A DNA stretch of 64,000 bases, from the NCBI RefSeq assembly GCF_023703325.1, contig NZ_JAMQGM010000029.1, positions 144,657 to 208,656 of the forward strand, in the 5' to 3' direction. Position 1 is the first letter of the stretch; every line of letters begins with the position of its first letter. The notes beneath the pieces are model-generated. The model worked only from the letters and a program-made list of their open reading frames with translations. It was not told where the DNA came from and did no database searches. This stretch comes from Streptomyces meridianus (GTDB taxonomy: Bacteria > Actinomycetota > Actinomycetes > Streptomycetales > Streptomycetaceae). The translations under genes were made by a program, and so were the position numbers. Below, piece after piece: positions 43,635-51,967 of the stretch.

Positions 43635-45251
43635 GTGAGCACCGAGAACGAGGGCGGCGGCGTTCCGCCGAGGCCGGAGCCGTCGCGGGCCCCCGAGGCC
43701 CCTGAGGCAGCCCCGTCCGGCGCACCGGCCACCGGTTCCGCGGCCAGGGCGGAGGCGTCGCCCGAACGGCCCGTGCCGCCCGTGCCGGAGGGCAGGCCGT
43801 CCACCGGCGAGTCGTCCTCCGGCCGTGGTGACGACTACCGGCTGCCCCCGCCCGCCCTGCCGCCCACGGCCGAGCGGACTGCGGAACTCCCGGCTGCTGT
43901 GGGCCACGCGTCCGCCGGGGCGGACGACCGCCCGGGATCCGGGGCGCCGGGGGCGTCCGGGGCACAGCACCACGGGCATCCGATGCCGCCCGTGAACCCA
44001 CCGCACGCCGGTCCGGCCTACTCGACGGGCGGCCCGGCCGGCGGGCACTGGCCGCCTCCGCCCGGTGACGGGTCCGGCGGGACCGGAGGCTGGGGCGGCG
44101 GGCACATGCCGTCCTCCTCGTCGCCGCGCAAGGGCGTCGGCGCCGTGGCCGCCGCCGTGCTGGCCGCAGCCCTGGTGGCCGGCGGTGTCGGCGGCGGTGT
44201 CGGCTACTGGGCGGCGGAGAACAGCAACAGCGTGGGGTCCACGACGGTTTCCTCGTCCGGTGATCCGGCGGCCGCGAACCGCTCGCCGAAGTCCGTGGCA
44301 GGCATAGCGCAGCGCGCCCTGCCGAGTGTCGTCACGATCGAGGCCCAGGGCAGCCAGGGCGACGGGGGGACCGGCACCGGCTTCGTCTACGACAAGCAGG
44401 GCCACATCCTCACGAACAACCACGTCGTCGCCTCCGCAGCCCAGGGGGGCAAGCTCACCGCGACGTTCTCCAACGGCAAGAAGTACGCCGCCGAGGTCGT
44501 CGGGCGGGCACAGGGCTACGACGTCGCCGTGATCAAGCTGAAGGGCGCGTCCGACGCCGAGCTCGCGCCGCTCCCGCTGGGCGATTCGGAGAAGAACGTG
44601 GCGGTCGGGGACGCGACCATCGCCATCGGGGCCCCCTTCGGGCTCGCGGGCACCGTCACCACCGGCATCATCAGCGCCAAGAACCGGCCGGTCGCCTCCA
44701 GCGACGGCGGCAGCAACAACGCGTCGTACATGAGCGCGCTCCAGACGGACGCGTCGATCAACCCGGGCAACTCGGGTGGTCCGCTCCTCAACGCTCAGGG
44801 CGCGGTCATCGGCATCAACTCGGCGATCCAGTCGGCGGGTGGCGGGTTCGGCAGCGAGTCGCAGCAGTCCGGCAGCATCGGCCTCGGCTTCGCCATCCCG
44901 ATCAACCAGGCCAAGCGCGTCGCCCAGAACCTGATCAGGACCGGCGAGCCGGTGTACCCCGTGATCGGCGTCCAGGTCGACATGCGCCAGCAGGGCGACG
45001 GTGCCCGGATCGCCGAGAGCGGGAACGGCGGCAGCGCGCCGGTCACGCCGGGCGGCCCGGCGGCCAAGGCCGGCCTGAAGCCGGGCGACGTGATCAAGAA
45101 GCTGGACGACACGGTCGTGGACAGTGGCCCGACCCTCATCAGCGAGATCTGGACGCACAAGCCGGGCGACCGCGTCACGATCACGTACGAGCGCAACGGC
45201 AAGACGGCGACCGTCGACGTCACCCTGGGCCAGCGCAAGGGCGACAGCTGA
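43635..45251 (+). CDS. HtrA/DegP-like membrane serine protease with PDZ domain
   Basis: A 538-residue trypsin-like protease. A Pro/Gly-rich cytoplasmic region (1-165) precedes one membrane helix (about 168-195); the protease domain outside carries His263 (TNNHVVASA), Asp296 (YDVAVIKLKG) and Ser380 (NPGNSGGPLLN), and a PDZ domain follows (about 430-535, with KAGLKPGDVIKKLDD). It is a normal length for the Streptomyces group. GTG at 43635 follows GAGGAGAG. It probably degrades misfolded exported proteins. tRNA-Ser follows 57 bases after the stop. Confidence 0.93.
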   Translation: MSTENEGGGVPPRPEPSRAPEAPEAAPSGAPATGSAARAEASPERPVPPVPEGRPSTGESSSGRGDDYRLPPPALPPTAERTAELPAAVGHASAGADDRPGSGAPGASGAQHHGHPMPPVNPPHAGPAYSTGGPAGGHWPPPPGDGSGGTGGWGGGHMPSSSSPRKGVGAVAAAVLAAALVAGGVGGGVGYWAAENSNSVGSTTVSSSGDPAAANRSPKSVAGIAQRALPSVVTIEAQGSQGDGGTGTGFVYDKQGHILTNNHVVASAAQGGKLTATFSNGKKYAAEVVGRAQGYDVAVIKLKGASDAELAPLPLGDSEKNVAVGDATIAIGAPFGLAGTVTTGIISAKNRPVASSDGGSNNASYMSALQTDASINPGNSGGPLLNAQGAVIGINSAIQSAGGGFGSESQQSGSIGLGFAIPINQAKRVAQNLIRTGEPVYPVIGVQVDMRQQGDGARIAESGNGGSAPVTPGGPAAKAGLKPGDVIKKLDDTVVDSGPTLISEIWTHKPGDRVTITYERNGKTATVDVTLGQRKGDS

Positions 45252-45308
45252 CGCTAGGCTGGTCCCCGCGCCGGCGCGGCTGATCGACCGATCGTCCGTA
45301 CGGCGCGG

Positions 45309-45395
45309 GGAGGGTTGCCCGAGCGGCCTAAGGGAACGGTCTTGAAAACCGTCGTGGCGGCGACGTCACCGTGGGTTCAAATCCCACACCCTCCG
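45309..45395 (+). tRNA. tRNA-Ser (anticodon TGA)
   Basis: An 87-base class II tRNA. The acceptor strands GGAGGGT and ACCCTCC pair, the anticodon stem is ACGGT/ACCGT around the loop CTTGAAA with anticodon TGA at 45343-45345, a long variable arm typical of tRNA-Ser follows, and the T-loop GTTCAAATC is present. CCA is not encoded exactly. It reads UCA and UCG-type codons. It is the likely attachment site for the decayed element downstream. Confidence 0.97.
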
Positions 45396-45419
45396 CCCAG
45401 GCCGGCGAAGTAGCTGTTC

Positions 45420-45454
45420 AGAAGGGGTGCCTCCCGCTGGGAGGCACCCCTTCT
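45420..45454 (+). terminator. Terminator after tRNA-Ser
   Basis: AGAAGGGGTGCCTCCC (45420-45435) pairs perfectly with GGGAGGCACCCCTTCT (45439-45454) around the loop GCT: a 16-bp stem. Confidence 0.9.
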
Positions 45455-45906
45455 GCGTGCACGCTGTCTCACCCTGGGTCGGCCGTATCCCGCCGTTGAC
45501 CAGTGCGTGTGGGCCAGCCGTGGGCCAAGATGCGCTCGTTCCTGCTTGCGGCATGGACCGCGTTCGCAAGCGCTGATCAGAGGGCGCCGTCGGTAAGCCG
45601 GTCAGTCGACAGCAGCCGACTGCGTTAACGCGGTGGCCAGGATGGCCCCCGCGAAGCAGCGGTGGACAGTGACGTTGCCCGAAACCAATGCGAGCTGGGC
45701 GTAGGCGTCATCACCGGGGCGCGGCGAAATGCCAAGCCGCAAGGGTCAATTCACAAGATTTTTTAGCTATCACTGTGAGTCATACGTGCAGCTCAAATCA
45801 TGAAGTGGAACTCCTGACTCAGAGTATAGGAAACCCCCTTTCCTGTTCAAAACAGGGTTCGATCGTGAATGATCTCAGCAGCGGGAACAGGTGGGGGTCG
45901 GGAGGC

Positions 45907-46056
45907 ATGAACTATCTCGAACCGACTGATTTCTCAGATTCGCTGCGCTGTCAGTCAGCGAATCGGCCGGGTGCTGAGCACCCGGCCGTTATGACCAGCG
46001 GACGCCACCGCCAGTCATTGGAATCCTCAATCGCCAGAATGGAGACTCCGTTGTGA
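45907..46056 (+). CDS. Small ORF, first of three coupled frames
   Basis: A 49-codon frame beginning MNYLEPTDFSDSLRCQ. GGGAGG stands almost directly before the ATG. Its stop overlaps the next GTG by four bases. No homology is recognised. It lies in the low-GC part of the decayed element, and whether it is expressed is unknown. Confidence 0.35.
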   Translation: MNYLEPTDFSDSLRCQSANRPGAEHPAVMTSGRHRQSLESSIARMETPL

Positions 46057-46178
46057 GCGTAGCAAAGCAGTTAATCAAGTTCTGCCTACCGCCGCAGGTT
46101 GGCTCATGGATGGAGGGGCCTCTCGCAGCAGCCCTCCTTGCTGACTTGAAGACGACCCAGGCACGGGACGGTGCCTGA
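46053..46178 (+). CDS. Small ORF, second of three coupled frames
   Basis: A 41-codon frame beginning VSVAKQLIKFCLPPQV. It starts at GTG 46053 with GGAGA upstream, and its TGA shares a base with the next ATG (TGATG). The product would be a short amphipathic protein. Unrecognised. Confidence 0.35.
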   Translation: MSVAKQLIKFCLPPQVGSWMEGPLAAALLADLKTTQARDGA

Positions 46179-46393
46179 TGAGTACGAATCACCGACACGG
46201 TCGTGGCATGTATGTACGCCTTCCTGGCGCCACATCGGCGACTGCCGTTCTCAGCAGTGGCTCGGTCGGGGCCGGCCTAATGACAGGCGCCGTTCCTGCC
46301 GACTCTCGTCTGGTATGGCCCTTGGTCATCCTCGTTCTCGGGTCGATGGCGTACGACCTTGGTGTCCGCGCCCTTCATCGTCGCCGTCCTTGA
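46178..46393 (+). CDS. Small membrane ORF, third of three coupled frames
   Basis: A 71-codon frame with two hydrophobic stretches, the stronger at about residues 45-62 (LVWPLVILVLGSMAYDLG), and a basic end. Small membrane proteins of this sort (Spd-type) are common in the transfer regions of Streptomyces plasmids and integrative elements, but sequence similarity could not be judged. Confidence 0.4.
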   Translation: MSTNHRHGRGMYVRLPGATSATAVLSSGSVGAGLMTGAVPADSRLVWPLVILVLGSMAYDLGVRALHRRRP

Positions 46394-46541
46394 CCTGAGT
46401 TGGGGCCCCTGCGCCTCGAGGCGGAGGGTTTCCTCCAAGGAGGCACCCCACAAACCTGTAGAGAAGCGCGCCCCGTTGGCTCTCACCGGCCCACGGGGCC
46501 GCTCTCGCTCAGAAACCGCTCAGCGTTCTGCCAGCGCCCGG

Positions 46542-46760
46542 TCACTTGTCCCTGCTCAGCTCCTCCGAGATCAGCCTGTTGGAGTTCTCCTGCGCGCCTC
46601 GAAGGATCTTGGCGTAAGAGCGAAACAGCACGACGATGCTGTGGCCGGCCCGGCGGGCGAAACCTCGACAGGGTCCACGCCGGATTTGATCCGCAGGGAC
46701 ACTCCTGCGTGCCGAAGTGAGTAGGGCACGTCTGCGAGGGGCGTCGCGGCTGGCCCCCTT
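46542..46760 (-). pseudogene. C-terminal remnant of a tyrosine recombinase (integrase)
   Basis: In one frame the catalytic box PYSLRHAGVSLRIKSGVDP (His-x-x-Arg type) is legible; the continuation FARRAGHSIVVLF, the tyrosine segment RSYAKILRGAQENSNRL and the end SEELSRDK are in another frame. The shift lies about 46640-46655, in the sequence for the VARRAGH block. The N-terminal two thirds of the gene are missing. It is an inactive integrase, consistent with a stranded element in tRNA-Ser. Confidence 0.8.
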
Positions 46761-46947
46761 CTCTGACGCAAGCTGCTCGCTTCAGCCGTGCGACCGGCGG
46801 AGCCGGGGGGAGCGGGACGGAGGCAGGAGCGAGCCGGGATGATGCAGAGAAGTTCGTAACGCGCTACGTCGCCCGTTCGAACAGGGTTCCTGATCGGCGG
46901 TTTCGAGGTCGACTGCACGCACCGGGGGCGGGCGCCTCCGCCGGGAC

Positions 46948-46978
46948 GAAGGGGTGCCCCCACCGGGGGCACCCCTTC
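46948..46978. terminator. Hairpin terminator at the element boundary
   Basis: GAAGGGGTGCCCCC (46948-46961) pairs with GGGGGCACCCCTTC (46965-46978) around ACC. It resembles the terminator after tRNA-Ser (GAAGGGGTGCC in both), so it may be the original tRNA terminator displaced by the insertion. Confidence 0.75.
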
Positions 46979-47037
46979 TCATCCCGCCGTCCCGCTCCGG
47001 GCCGACGGCATCCCGCTGCGGACCGGTGCGCAACGGC

Positions 47038-47352
47038 TCATTGGAACCACGAGGAGCCCGGTCCCTGCGCGGCGTCTTCCTGCCGGGAGCGCGGGGACGG
47101 GTCCACCGGCTGCTCCGGCGGGCCCTGGGGGTGAGGGGCGGCCGTTTCGTGAGTGTGCTGGTGCGGGGCGACGGCCGGCGGTGGGTACGGGGAGTACGGG
47201 TCCGGTTGTGGGTGTGACAGGCCGTTGATGTCCAGTGCCTGGGCCGATCGCTGTACCGCTTCGGCAGCTTGGCGGGCCTGGGCGGGCACGTCGCCCTGTT
47301 CGCCGACGAGGCGCTCGTAAATGGGCGCGTAGCCGCCGTCGTGTGGTGCCAT
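47038..47352 (-). CDS. Small conserved hypothetical protein
   Basis: A 104-residue protein. The first 50 residues look folded and conserved (MAPHDGGYAPIYERLVGEQG, then EAVQRSAQALD); the rest is a Pro/His/Gln-rich tail ending in GSSWFQ. From memory, proteins with this start occur near tRNA-Ser in other Streptomyces. No function is known. A stem-loop (GAGGGGC/GCCCCTC at 47459-47475) lies about 105 bases upstream of its start. Confidence 0.6.
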   Translation of the reverse strand: MAPHDGGYAPIYERLVGEQGDVPAQARQAAEAVQRSAQALDINGLSHPQPDPYSPYPPPAVAPHQHTHETAAPHPQGPPEQPVDPSPRSRQEDAAQGPGSSWFQ

Positions 47353-47798
47353 GGTGAAGCGCTTCCCCTTCGGTGTCGGGCACGAGCTTGTCGATCCGTC
47401 TCAGAGCTCGGCCGCCGAGCGCACGCTCGACCCCTCGCTGCTGAGGGCGGAGCAGTGAGAGGGGCGAAGCCCCTCCGCCCCGTGAACGGCCGTGTCGGTG
47501 GCAGCCGTTCTTTCTTAAGCGTCTGTACCCGGGACGTGTGTCACACCAGTCCGGTGAATCAGGTGTGAATATTCCGCAACGCAGGTTCCGGCGGCGAATG
47601 GGCGATCACGTAACGGTTTCCCGGCGCAGCGCGCAGATGTGAATATGGGCAGGAAGTCGCCCCAGTGATTCCTGCCGCCGCTCACGGTGATCACCGACGG
47701 GGCGGACGGGTGGCTTCCCGGGAGAAGCGAGGCAGGCCCCTCCGGGACTGCTCCGGGCCGCCCCGCCAGGCGATTCGCACACTTGAGATTGGAATGCC
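47353..47798. other. Intergenic region with a hairpin, no gene
   Basis: About 446 bases between divergent small genes. It contains the nested hairpin at 47445-47480 (GGGCGGA...TCCGCCC enclosing GAGGGGC/GCCCCTC) and an AT-richer stretch at 47510-47650 likely to hold the promoter of the gene at 47799. No coding frame is convincing. Confidence 0.4.
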
Positions 47799-48131
47799 AT
47801 GAGTTACACCCCTGAGCCGGCCTACGCCGAACACCCGCACCCGGACGGGGGGCAGTCGGCGACGAACCGGACGGCCGTGATCGTCCACACGCTCGCCGAC
47901 ATCGCCGCCGCAATTCTGGGCCTGTGGATCGTTCTGTACCTCCTCGACGCCAACCACGCGAACGTTTTCGTGCAGTTCATCGAGGGCATGGCCAACTGGC
48001 TCGCGGGCTGGTCGCAGGACATTTTCACCATGGAGGACGAGCACCTGCGCTTCGCACTCAACTACGGCCTGCCTGCGATTGTTTACCTGTTCCTCGGGCA
48101 CGGCATCGCTGCGCGAATCCGCAAGGCGTGA
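47799..48131 (+). CDS. Small membrane protein, hypothetical
   Basis: A 110-residue protein with two membrane helices (about 30-50, IVHTLADIAAAILGLWIVLY, and 86-104, ALNYGLPAIVYLFLGHGIAA) and a His/Pro-rich start. Codon use is typical of the host. The function is unknown. Confidence 0.75.
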   Translation: MSYTPEPAYAEHPHPDGGQSATNRTAVIVHTLADIAAAILGLWIVLYLLDANHANVFVQFIEGMANWLAGWSQDIFTMEDEHLRFALNYGLPAIVYLFLGHGIAARIRKA

Positions 48132-48749
48132 CCTGAAACACATCGCATTCCACTTGCGCGTGGATTCGGTGAATGCGCGGTGGAGGCATATCTCACCAGG
48201 TATTCACCTCGGGTGATCGCGGCCCGCACCGGCGCATCGACAGGCTGGTGCGGGCGGCGCGCACGGCGTGCTCCGTCGGTACCGCGTCCGCGCCGCGCCA
48301 CGGAAGCGTCGGGAGGGCCTGCAGCCCTGTGGCCGGCAGCGATCTTCCTGCGTGACGCGAGTGAACCGTTGCTCTTCGCGCTGGGCGAGTCCGTGCCGAA
48401 CGTGTCCACCGCCAGGGCCGCTGGTCGGCGGCCTGCCCGGCCGAGAGGTTCGTGACAGCACGGGTTCCGTGCCGGCCGCCGAGTGGAATCGTGCGGTGAG
48501 CGGCGGGAGTTCGTCGCCGGCGCGACGGCTGGCCCGCGGTCCTCCGGTGCGCACCGCTTCCCGGCCGGTGCCGTGCGGTCTTGCCGGCCGGGGATCCGGC
48601 GGTCGGCGGCCGGAGGAACCGTTGGTCCCCCGGCGCCCATCCGTCACATGCGCCGAATCGTTCAACTCCCGTCCACCCGGCGGTCTTTCCGCTGTTCGGG
48701 GTGGACTGTCATGGTCGGTCGGCAACCGCTGACCGACCAAGGAGTCCAC
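48132..48749. other. 618-base stretch without a supported gene
   Basis: Frames here are open on both strands only because of base composition; none has a good ribosome site with conserved content. It ends in the promoter and leader of the secreted GDPD. Confidence 0.5.
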
Positions 48750-49619
48750 GTGCACACATGTCCCGTCGCAGCCACGATCGGCACGCTCCTGGGGCTCTCG
48801 GCCATAGGCCTGTCTGCTCCCGTCGCCCAGGCCGCCCAGCACGACGAGCCGGTGGTCGTCGCCCACCGCGGTGCCTCCGCCTACGCGCCGGAGAACACTC
48901 TGGCGGCCGTCGACAAGGCGGACGACCTGGGCATCACCTGGGTGGAGAACGACGTCCAGCGCACCAAGGACGGCGAGCTCGTCGTCATGCACGACACCAA
49001 CCTCACGCGCACCACGAACGTCGAGGACGTGTTCCCCGACCGTGCCCCCTGGAAGGTCTCCGACTTCACCCTCGCCGAGATCAAGAAGCTCGACGCGGGC
49101 AGCTGGTTCTCCGCCGAGTACCGGAACGAGCGGGTGCCGACGCTCGAGCAGTACCTCGACGAGGTGGAGGACAACGACCAGCGGCTGCTGCTGGAGCTCA
49201 AGGCCCCCGAGCTCTACCCCGGCATCGAGCTCCAGACTCTCGACGAGCTGAAGCGCGAGGGCTGGCTGAACCGCACCCACGTCAGCAGGAAGCTGATCGT
49301 CCAGAGCTTCAACGCCGACAGCGTGAGGACCGTGCACACTCTGCGCTCGGACGTGAAGACCGGATTCCTCGGCACCCCCGCCGTGGCCGATCTGCCGAAG
49401 TACGCCGAGTTCAGCGACCAGATCAATCCGAACCACGGATCGGTCACCCCGGACTACGTCGATGCCGTGCATGCGGTGAAGGGCGTCCACGGCAAGCCGT
49501 TCGAGCTGTTCACCTGGACCGTCAACGACGTCTCGACTGCGGCCCGGCTCGCGGACATGGGGGTGGACGGCATCATCACCAACACCCCCGACACGGTCCG
49601 CGACGCGACCGAGCGCTAG
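48750..49619 (+). CDS. Secreted glycerophosphodiester phosphodiesterase
   Basis: A 289-residue GDPD with a signal peptide (ending about APVAQAAQHDEP). The active-site motifs are VVAHRGASAYAPENT (His, Arg, Glu), WVENDVQRTKDGELVVMHD and, later, LLLELKAPELYPG. It would release glycerol-3-phosphate from phospholipid or teichoic-acid debris outside the cell; such genes are often under PhoP control. GTG at 48750 follows AAGGAG at 48739-48744. It is only distantly like the cytoplasmic GDPD at 42574. Confidence 0.92.
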   Translation: MHTCPVAATIGTLLGLSAIGLSAPVAQAAQHDEPVVVAHRGASAYAPENTLAAVDKADDLGITWVENDVQRTKDGELVVMHDTNLTRTTNVEDVFPDRAPWKVSDFTLAEIKKLDAGSWFSAEYRNERVPTLEQYLDEVEDNDQRLLLELKAPELYPGIELQTLDELKREGWLNRTHVSRKLIVQSFNADSVRTVHTLRSDVKTGFLGTPAVADLPKYAEFSDQINPNHGSVTPDYVDAVHAVKGVHGKPFELFTWTVNDVSTAARLADMGVDGIITNTPDTVRDATER

Positions 49620-49917
49620 GCAATCCGCTCGCGGCGTCCGGCTCCTCGCCCGGCGGCTGTCGTACGGACGGCTGCCGGGTGTGGCCCGTCCCCCGGCAGC
49701 ACCGGGAGCGGAGCCCGTTCCGCCGGGGCGCGGCGTCGGGTCGGGCGAGACGGCCGGCATCCCCCGTCCCGCATCCGCCGGCCCCCGGTTCCCGCTCACC
49801 TCACGTCCGGGACCGGACGCCCCCACCCCGCCGGCCGTGACAGCCTGGACCACGTCGTACGAGAACACCGGCGTTGTCCCGGTCATCACCCCCAGGGGTG
49901 GACAGGATGGTCCCCGC

Positions 49918-50646
49918 ATGAGCCCCAGCAGCACCCCGCACCCCCTGGACGAACCGGTGCGCGCCGCCCTCACCGGCCCGCACGCCCTCTTCGCGCGGCG
50001 GCGCGGCCGGTTGCTGTGCTACCCGGCGGACGTGACCCCCTTCCTCGCCATGCCCCAGGACCCGGAGGCCGCCGACTGGGCGGACGCGGCTGCGCTGGTG
50101 GGCGTCGGCGGCAAGGTCATGACCGCCGGTGCCGAGGAGCCGCCACCGGCCGGCTGGGAGGTGACCTTCGACGTCGAAGGGGTTCAGCTCGTCGGGAACG
50201 ACGTGGCGGGTGAGCGGGACCCGGAGGCGGTGCGTCTCGGCCGGTCCGACCTACCGGAGGTCCTCGCCCTCGTCGAGCGCACCCGTCCCGGTCCGTTCCT
50301 GCCGCGCACCATCGAGATGGGCACCTACCTGGGCATCCGTCGAGGCGGGAGGCTCGTGGCCATGGCCGGCGAGCGGTTCCGCGTGCCCGGTCACACGGAG
50401 ATCAGCGCCGTCTGCACCGACGACTCCCATCGCGGCCTGGGGCTGGCCACCCGGCTGATCCGTGCCGTGGCGGCCGGTGTCCGCGAGCGTGGTGAGACAC
50501 CGTTTCTGCACGCCGCCGCGGACAACACCGCGGCGATCCGGCTCTACGAGGCCCTCGGCTTCCGGTTGCGGCGGGGCATCTCGTTCCGCGCGGTGCGCGT
50601 TCCCGCGGACGTGACGGCGGGGCGGGGCGTCCCCTCCGTGAGGTGA
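49918..50646 (+). CDS. GNAT-family N-acetyltransferase (FR47-like)
   Basis: A 242-residue protein with an N-terminal extension and a C-terminal FR47-type GNAT domain (about 95-230). The acetyl-CoA loop is DDSHRGLGLATRLIRAV, and the last motif is NTAAIRLYEALGFRLRR. Substrate unknown. It starts at ATG 49918. The bL37 gene follows about 120 bases later. Confidence 0.88.
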   Translation: MSPSSTPHPLDEPVRAALTGPHALFARRRGRLLCYPADVTPFLAMPQDPEAADWADAAALVGVGGKVMTAGAEEPPPAGWEVTFDVEGVQLVGNDVAGERDPEAVRLGRSDLPEVLALVERTRPGPFLPRTIEMGTYLGIRRGGRLVAMAGERFRVPGHTEISAVCTDDSHRGLGLATRLIRAVAAGVRERGETPFLHAAADNTAAIRLYEALGFRLRRGISFRAVRVPADVTAGRGVPSVR

Positions 50647-50764
50647 TTCACGGAGGCCGACGGATAGTGCCCCCGTGGCTGGGTAGCGGTCCCGAAGAGG
50701 CCGGGCGGACAGCGCAGCAAACCAGCATCAACCCGGCGCGGAGCTCGCAGAGAGAGGAGACGGC

Positions 50765-50842
50765 ATGTCGTCGAAGCGGCGCCGCAAGAAGAAGGCCAGG
50801 CGCAAGAACGGGGCCAACCACGGCAGCCGGCCCCAGTCCTGA
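50765..50842 (+). CDS. 50S ribosomal protein bL37 (25 residues)
   Basis: A tiny gene encoding MSSKRRRKKKARRKNGANHG followed by five residues ending RPQS. Eleven of the first fourteen or so residues are basic. The ANHGxRP end matches the actinobacterial ribosomal protein bL37, a 24-25-residue peptide found in mycobacterial ribosome structures. GAGGAGA stands at the right distance before the ATG (50754-50760). The codon choice is clean, and the segment has no alternative reading in its neighbours. Confidence 0.85.
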   Translation: MSSKRRRKKKARRKNGANHGSRPQS

Positions 50843-51967
50843 GCGACGGGCACGCCCGCGAGGGTCGGGCCCGGAACGCGGAGGGTCGCCGGCCACCGGA
50901 TGCCGTCCGCTGACGCCGGCCTCAGGGACCGTTCACCGGTCCCGGGGCCGGCGTTTCGGCGTCGCGGGGCCCGGGTTGGCCCGGGAACCCCGTGCCGCCG
51001 CCTGCAACGACCGCGCACGCCGCGCCCGAGGCCGTTCGAAGCCTGGGTCGAGGGGCCACTCCTCCGAGGGGCCGGTCGCCGGCGCGCGGCGCGGCGGGCG
51101 GTCCGCCTCGGTCGCCCGCGGAGTGGCCGATTCCGTACTGCTGGACCTTCCTCGCCTCCGGACGCCGAAAGTCCGACCTCATGGATGCGTACGACCCCCG
51201 GCGCGAAGTTTCCACTGAATGAAAGAAGAACATCCGCTTGCTCGCGGAAAACGTGAACAGCGGATTCTGTCAGGGAAGATCGCCTTATCACGGTGAATGC
51301 GCTCAGATGCATGACATCGCTGTCGGACGGAGGCGAATAGGGGAACAAGCAGGTTGACGTGCCAAGGCGTCCCCGGGCCTGCGCGCCGGGCGGCGAGCGG
51401 CGTGGCCGGCCGCCGGCACCCGGGAGCCGCTCGTGCCCCGGGCGTCGCCCCGTCGAGGAGCTGCCGCTCCGTGCCGACGGGCCGCCTTCTGAGATTCGGC
51501 CATTCCCCGGCCGGTCGTTGACGCTCGAATCTCCGCCCACTTAGCGTTACCGCCGTCATCGGCTGCGTGAGTGCCACGTGAGCCGACGTCTCGTCAGGTC
51601 GAGCGCGTCCCGCCGTGCGCTCGTGGTTCTGCGCTGTTCTGCACACCTTGAGCACCACATCGCACCACGGGAGGAACGTCATGGTTGCCGATGCTGCGCG
51701 CGGGCCCGGCCCGCCCACCGCGGGACCGCATCGTCGGGGATCCGGACTGCGCAGAGGCCCTGCGCGGTCCGGTTGATCCGACAGTCCGGGGCCCGGCCCG
51801 CGTCCACGGGCGGGCGTGCCCCCATGCCCGGATGCCTTTCCTGAGGCCGCCTGCCGGCTCGCTCGTTCCCGGCGCCCGGCCACCGCCTCGCACTTCCGCC
51901 CAGTCCGGAGTTCCGCCACGCGCTACGCCCTGCCTTCGTGCCGGGTTCCACCACGGGGAGATCTGTC
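50843..51967. other. 1.1-kb region upstream of the biosynthetic operon
   Basis: No convincing full gene. The stretch 51180-51355 is clearly less GC-rich and could mark a promoter or a transfer boundary. A short frame with a strong ribosome site lies at 51681-51776. The region 51860-51967 leads into the adenylation gene. Confidence 0.5.
51681..51776 (+). CDS. Possible leader peptide ORF of the biosynthetic operon
   Basis: A 31-codon frame starting ATG after GGGAGGAA (51669-51676), encoding an Arg/Gly/Pro-rich peptide (begins MVADAARGPGPP). It ends 192 bases before the adenylation gene. It might be a translated leader; there is no homology support. Confidence 0.25.
   Translation: MVADAARGPGPPTAGPHRRGSGLRRGPARSG

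Larger units (their letters stand above)
45396..46947. mobile_element. Decayed integrative element next to tRNA-Ser
   Basis: The stretch from the end of tRNA-Ser to about 46.95 kb has lower GC (particularly 45740-46100), three tiny coupled frames, and the remains of a tyrosine recombinase in opposite orientation at its far end. This is the expected layout of an actinomycete integrative conjugative element or prophage inserted in a tRNA and then mostly deleted. An exact direct repeat of the tRNA 3' end could not be found; only CTCCGCC recurs near 46936. A terminator similar to that after the tRNA stands at the far end. The limits are therefore approximate. Confidence 0.55.

Noticed and set aside
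45460..45590. Possible second integrase fragment just after the tRNA terminator
   Set aside because: Short stretches on the minus strand (for example ERILAHGWPTRT) recall recombinase tails, but nothing catalytic is readable.
48204..49973. 589-codon minus-strand frame opposite the secreted GDPD
   Set aside because: No motif, no ribosome site; it overlaps a clear secreted enzyme on the other strand.
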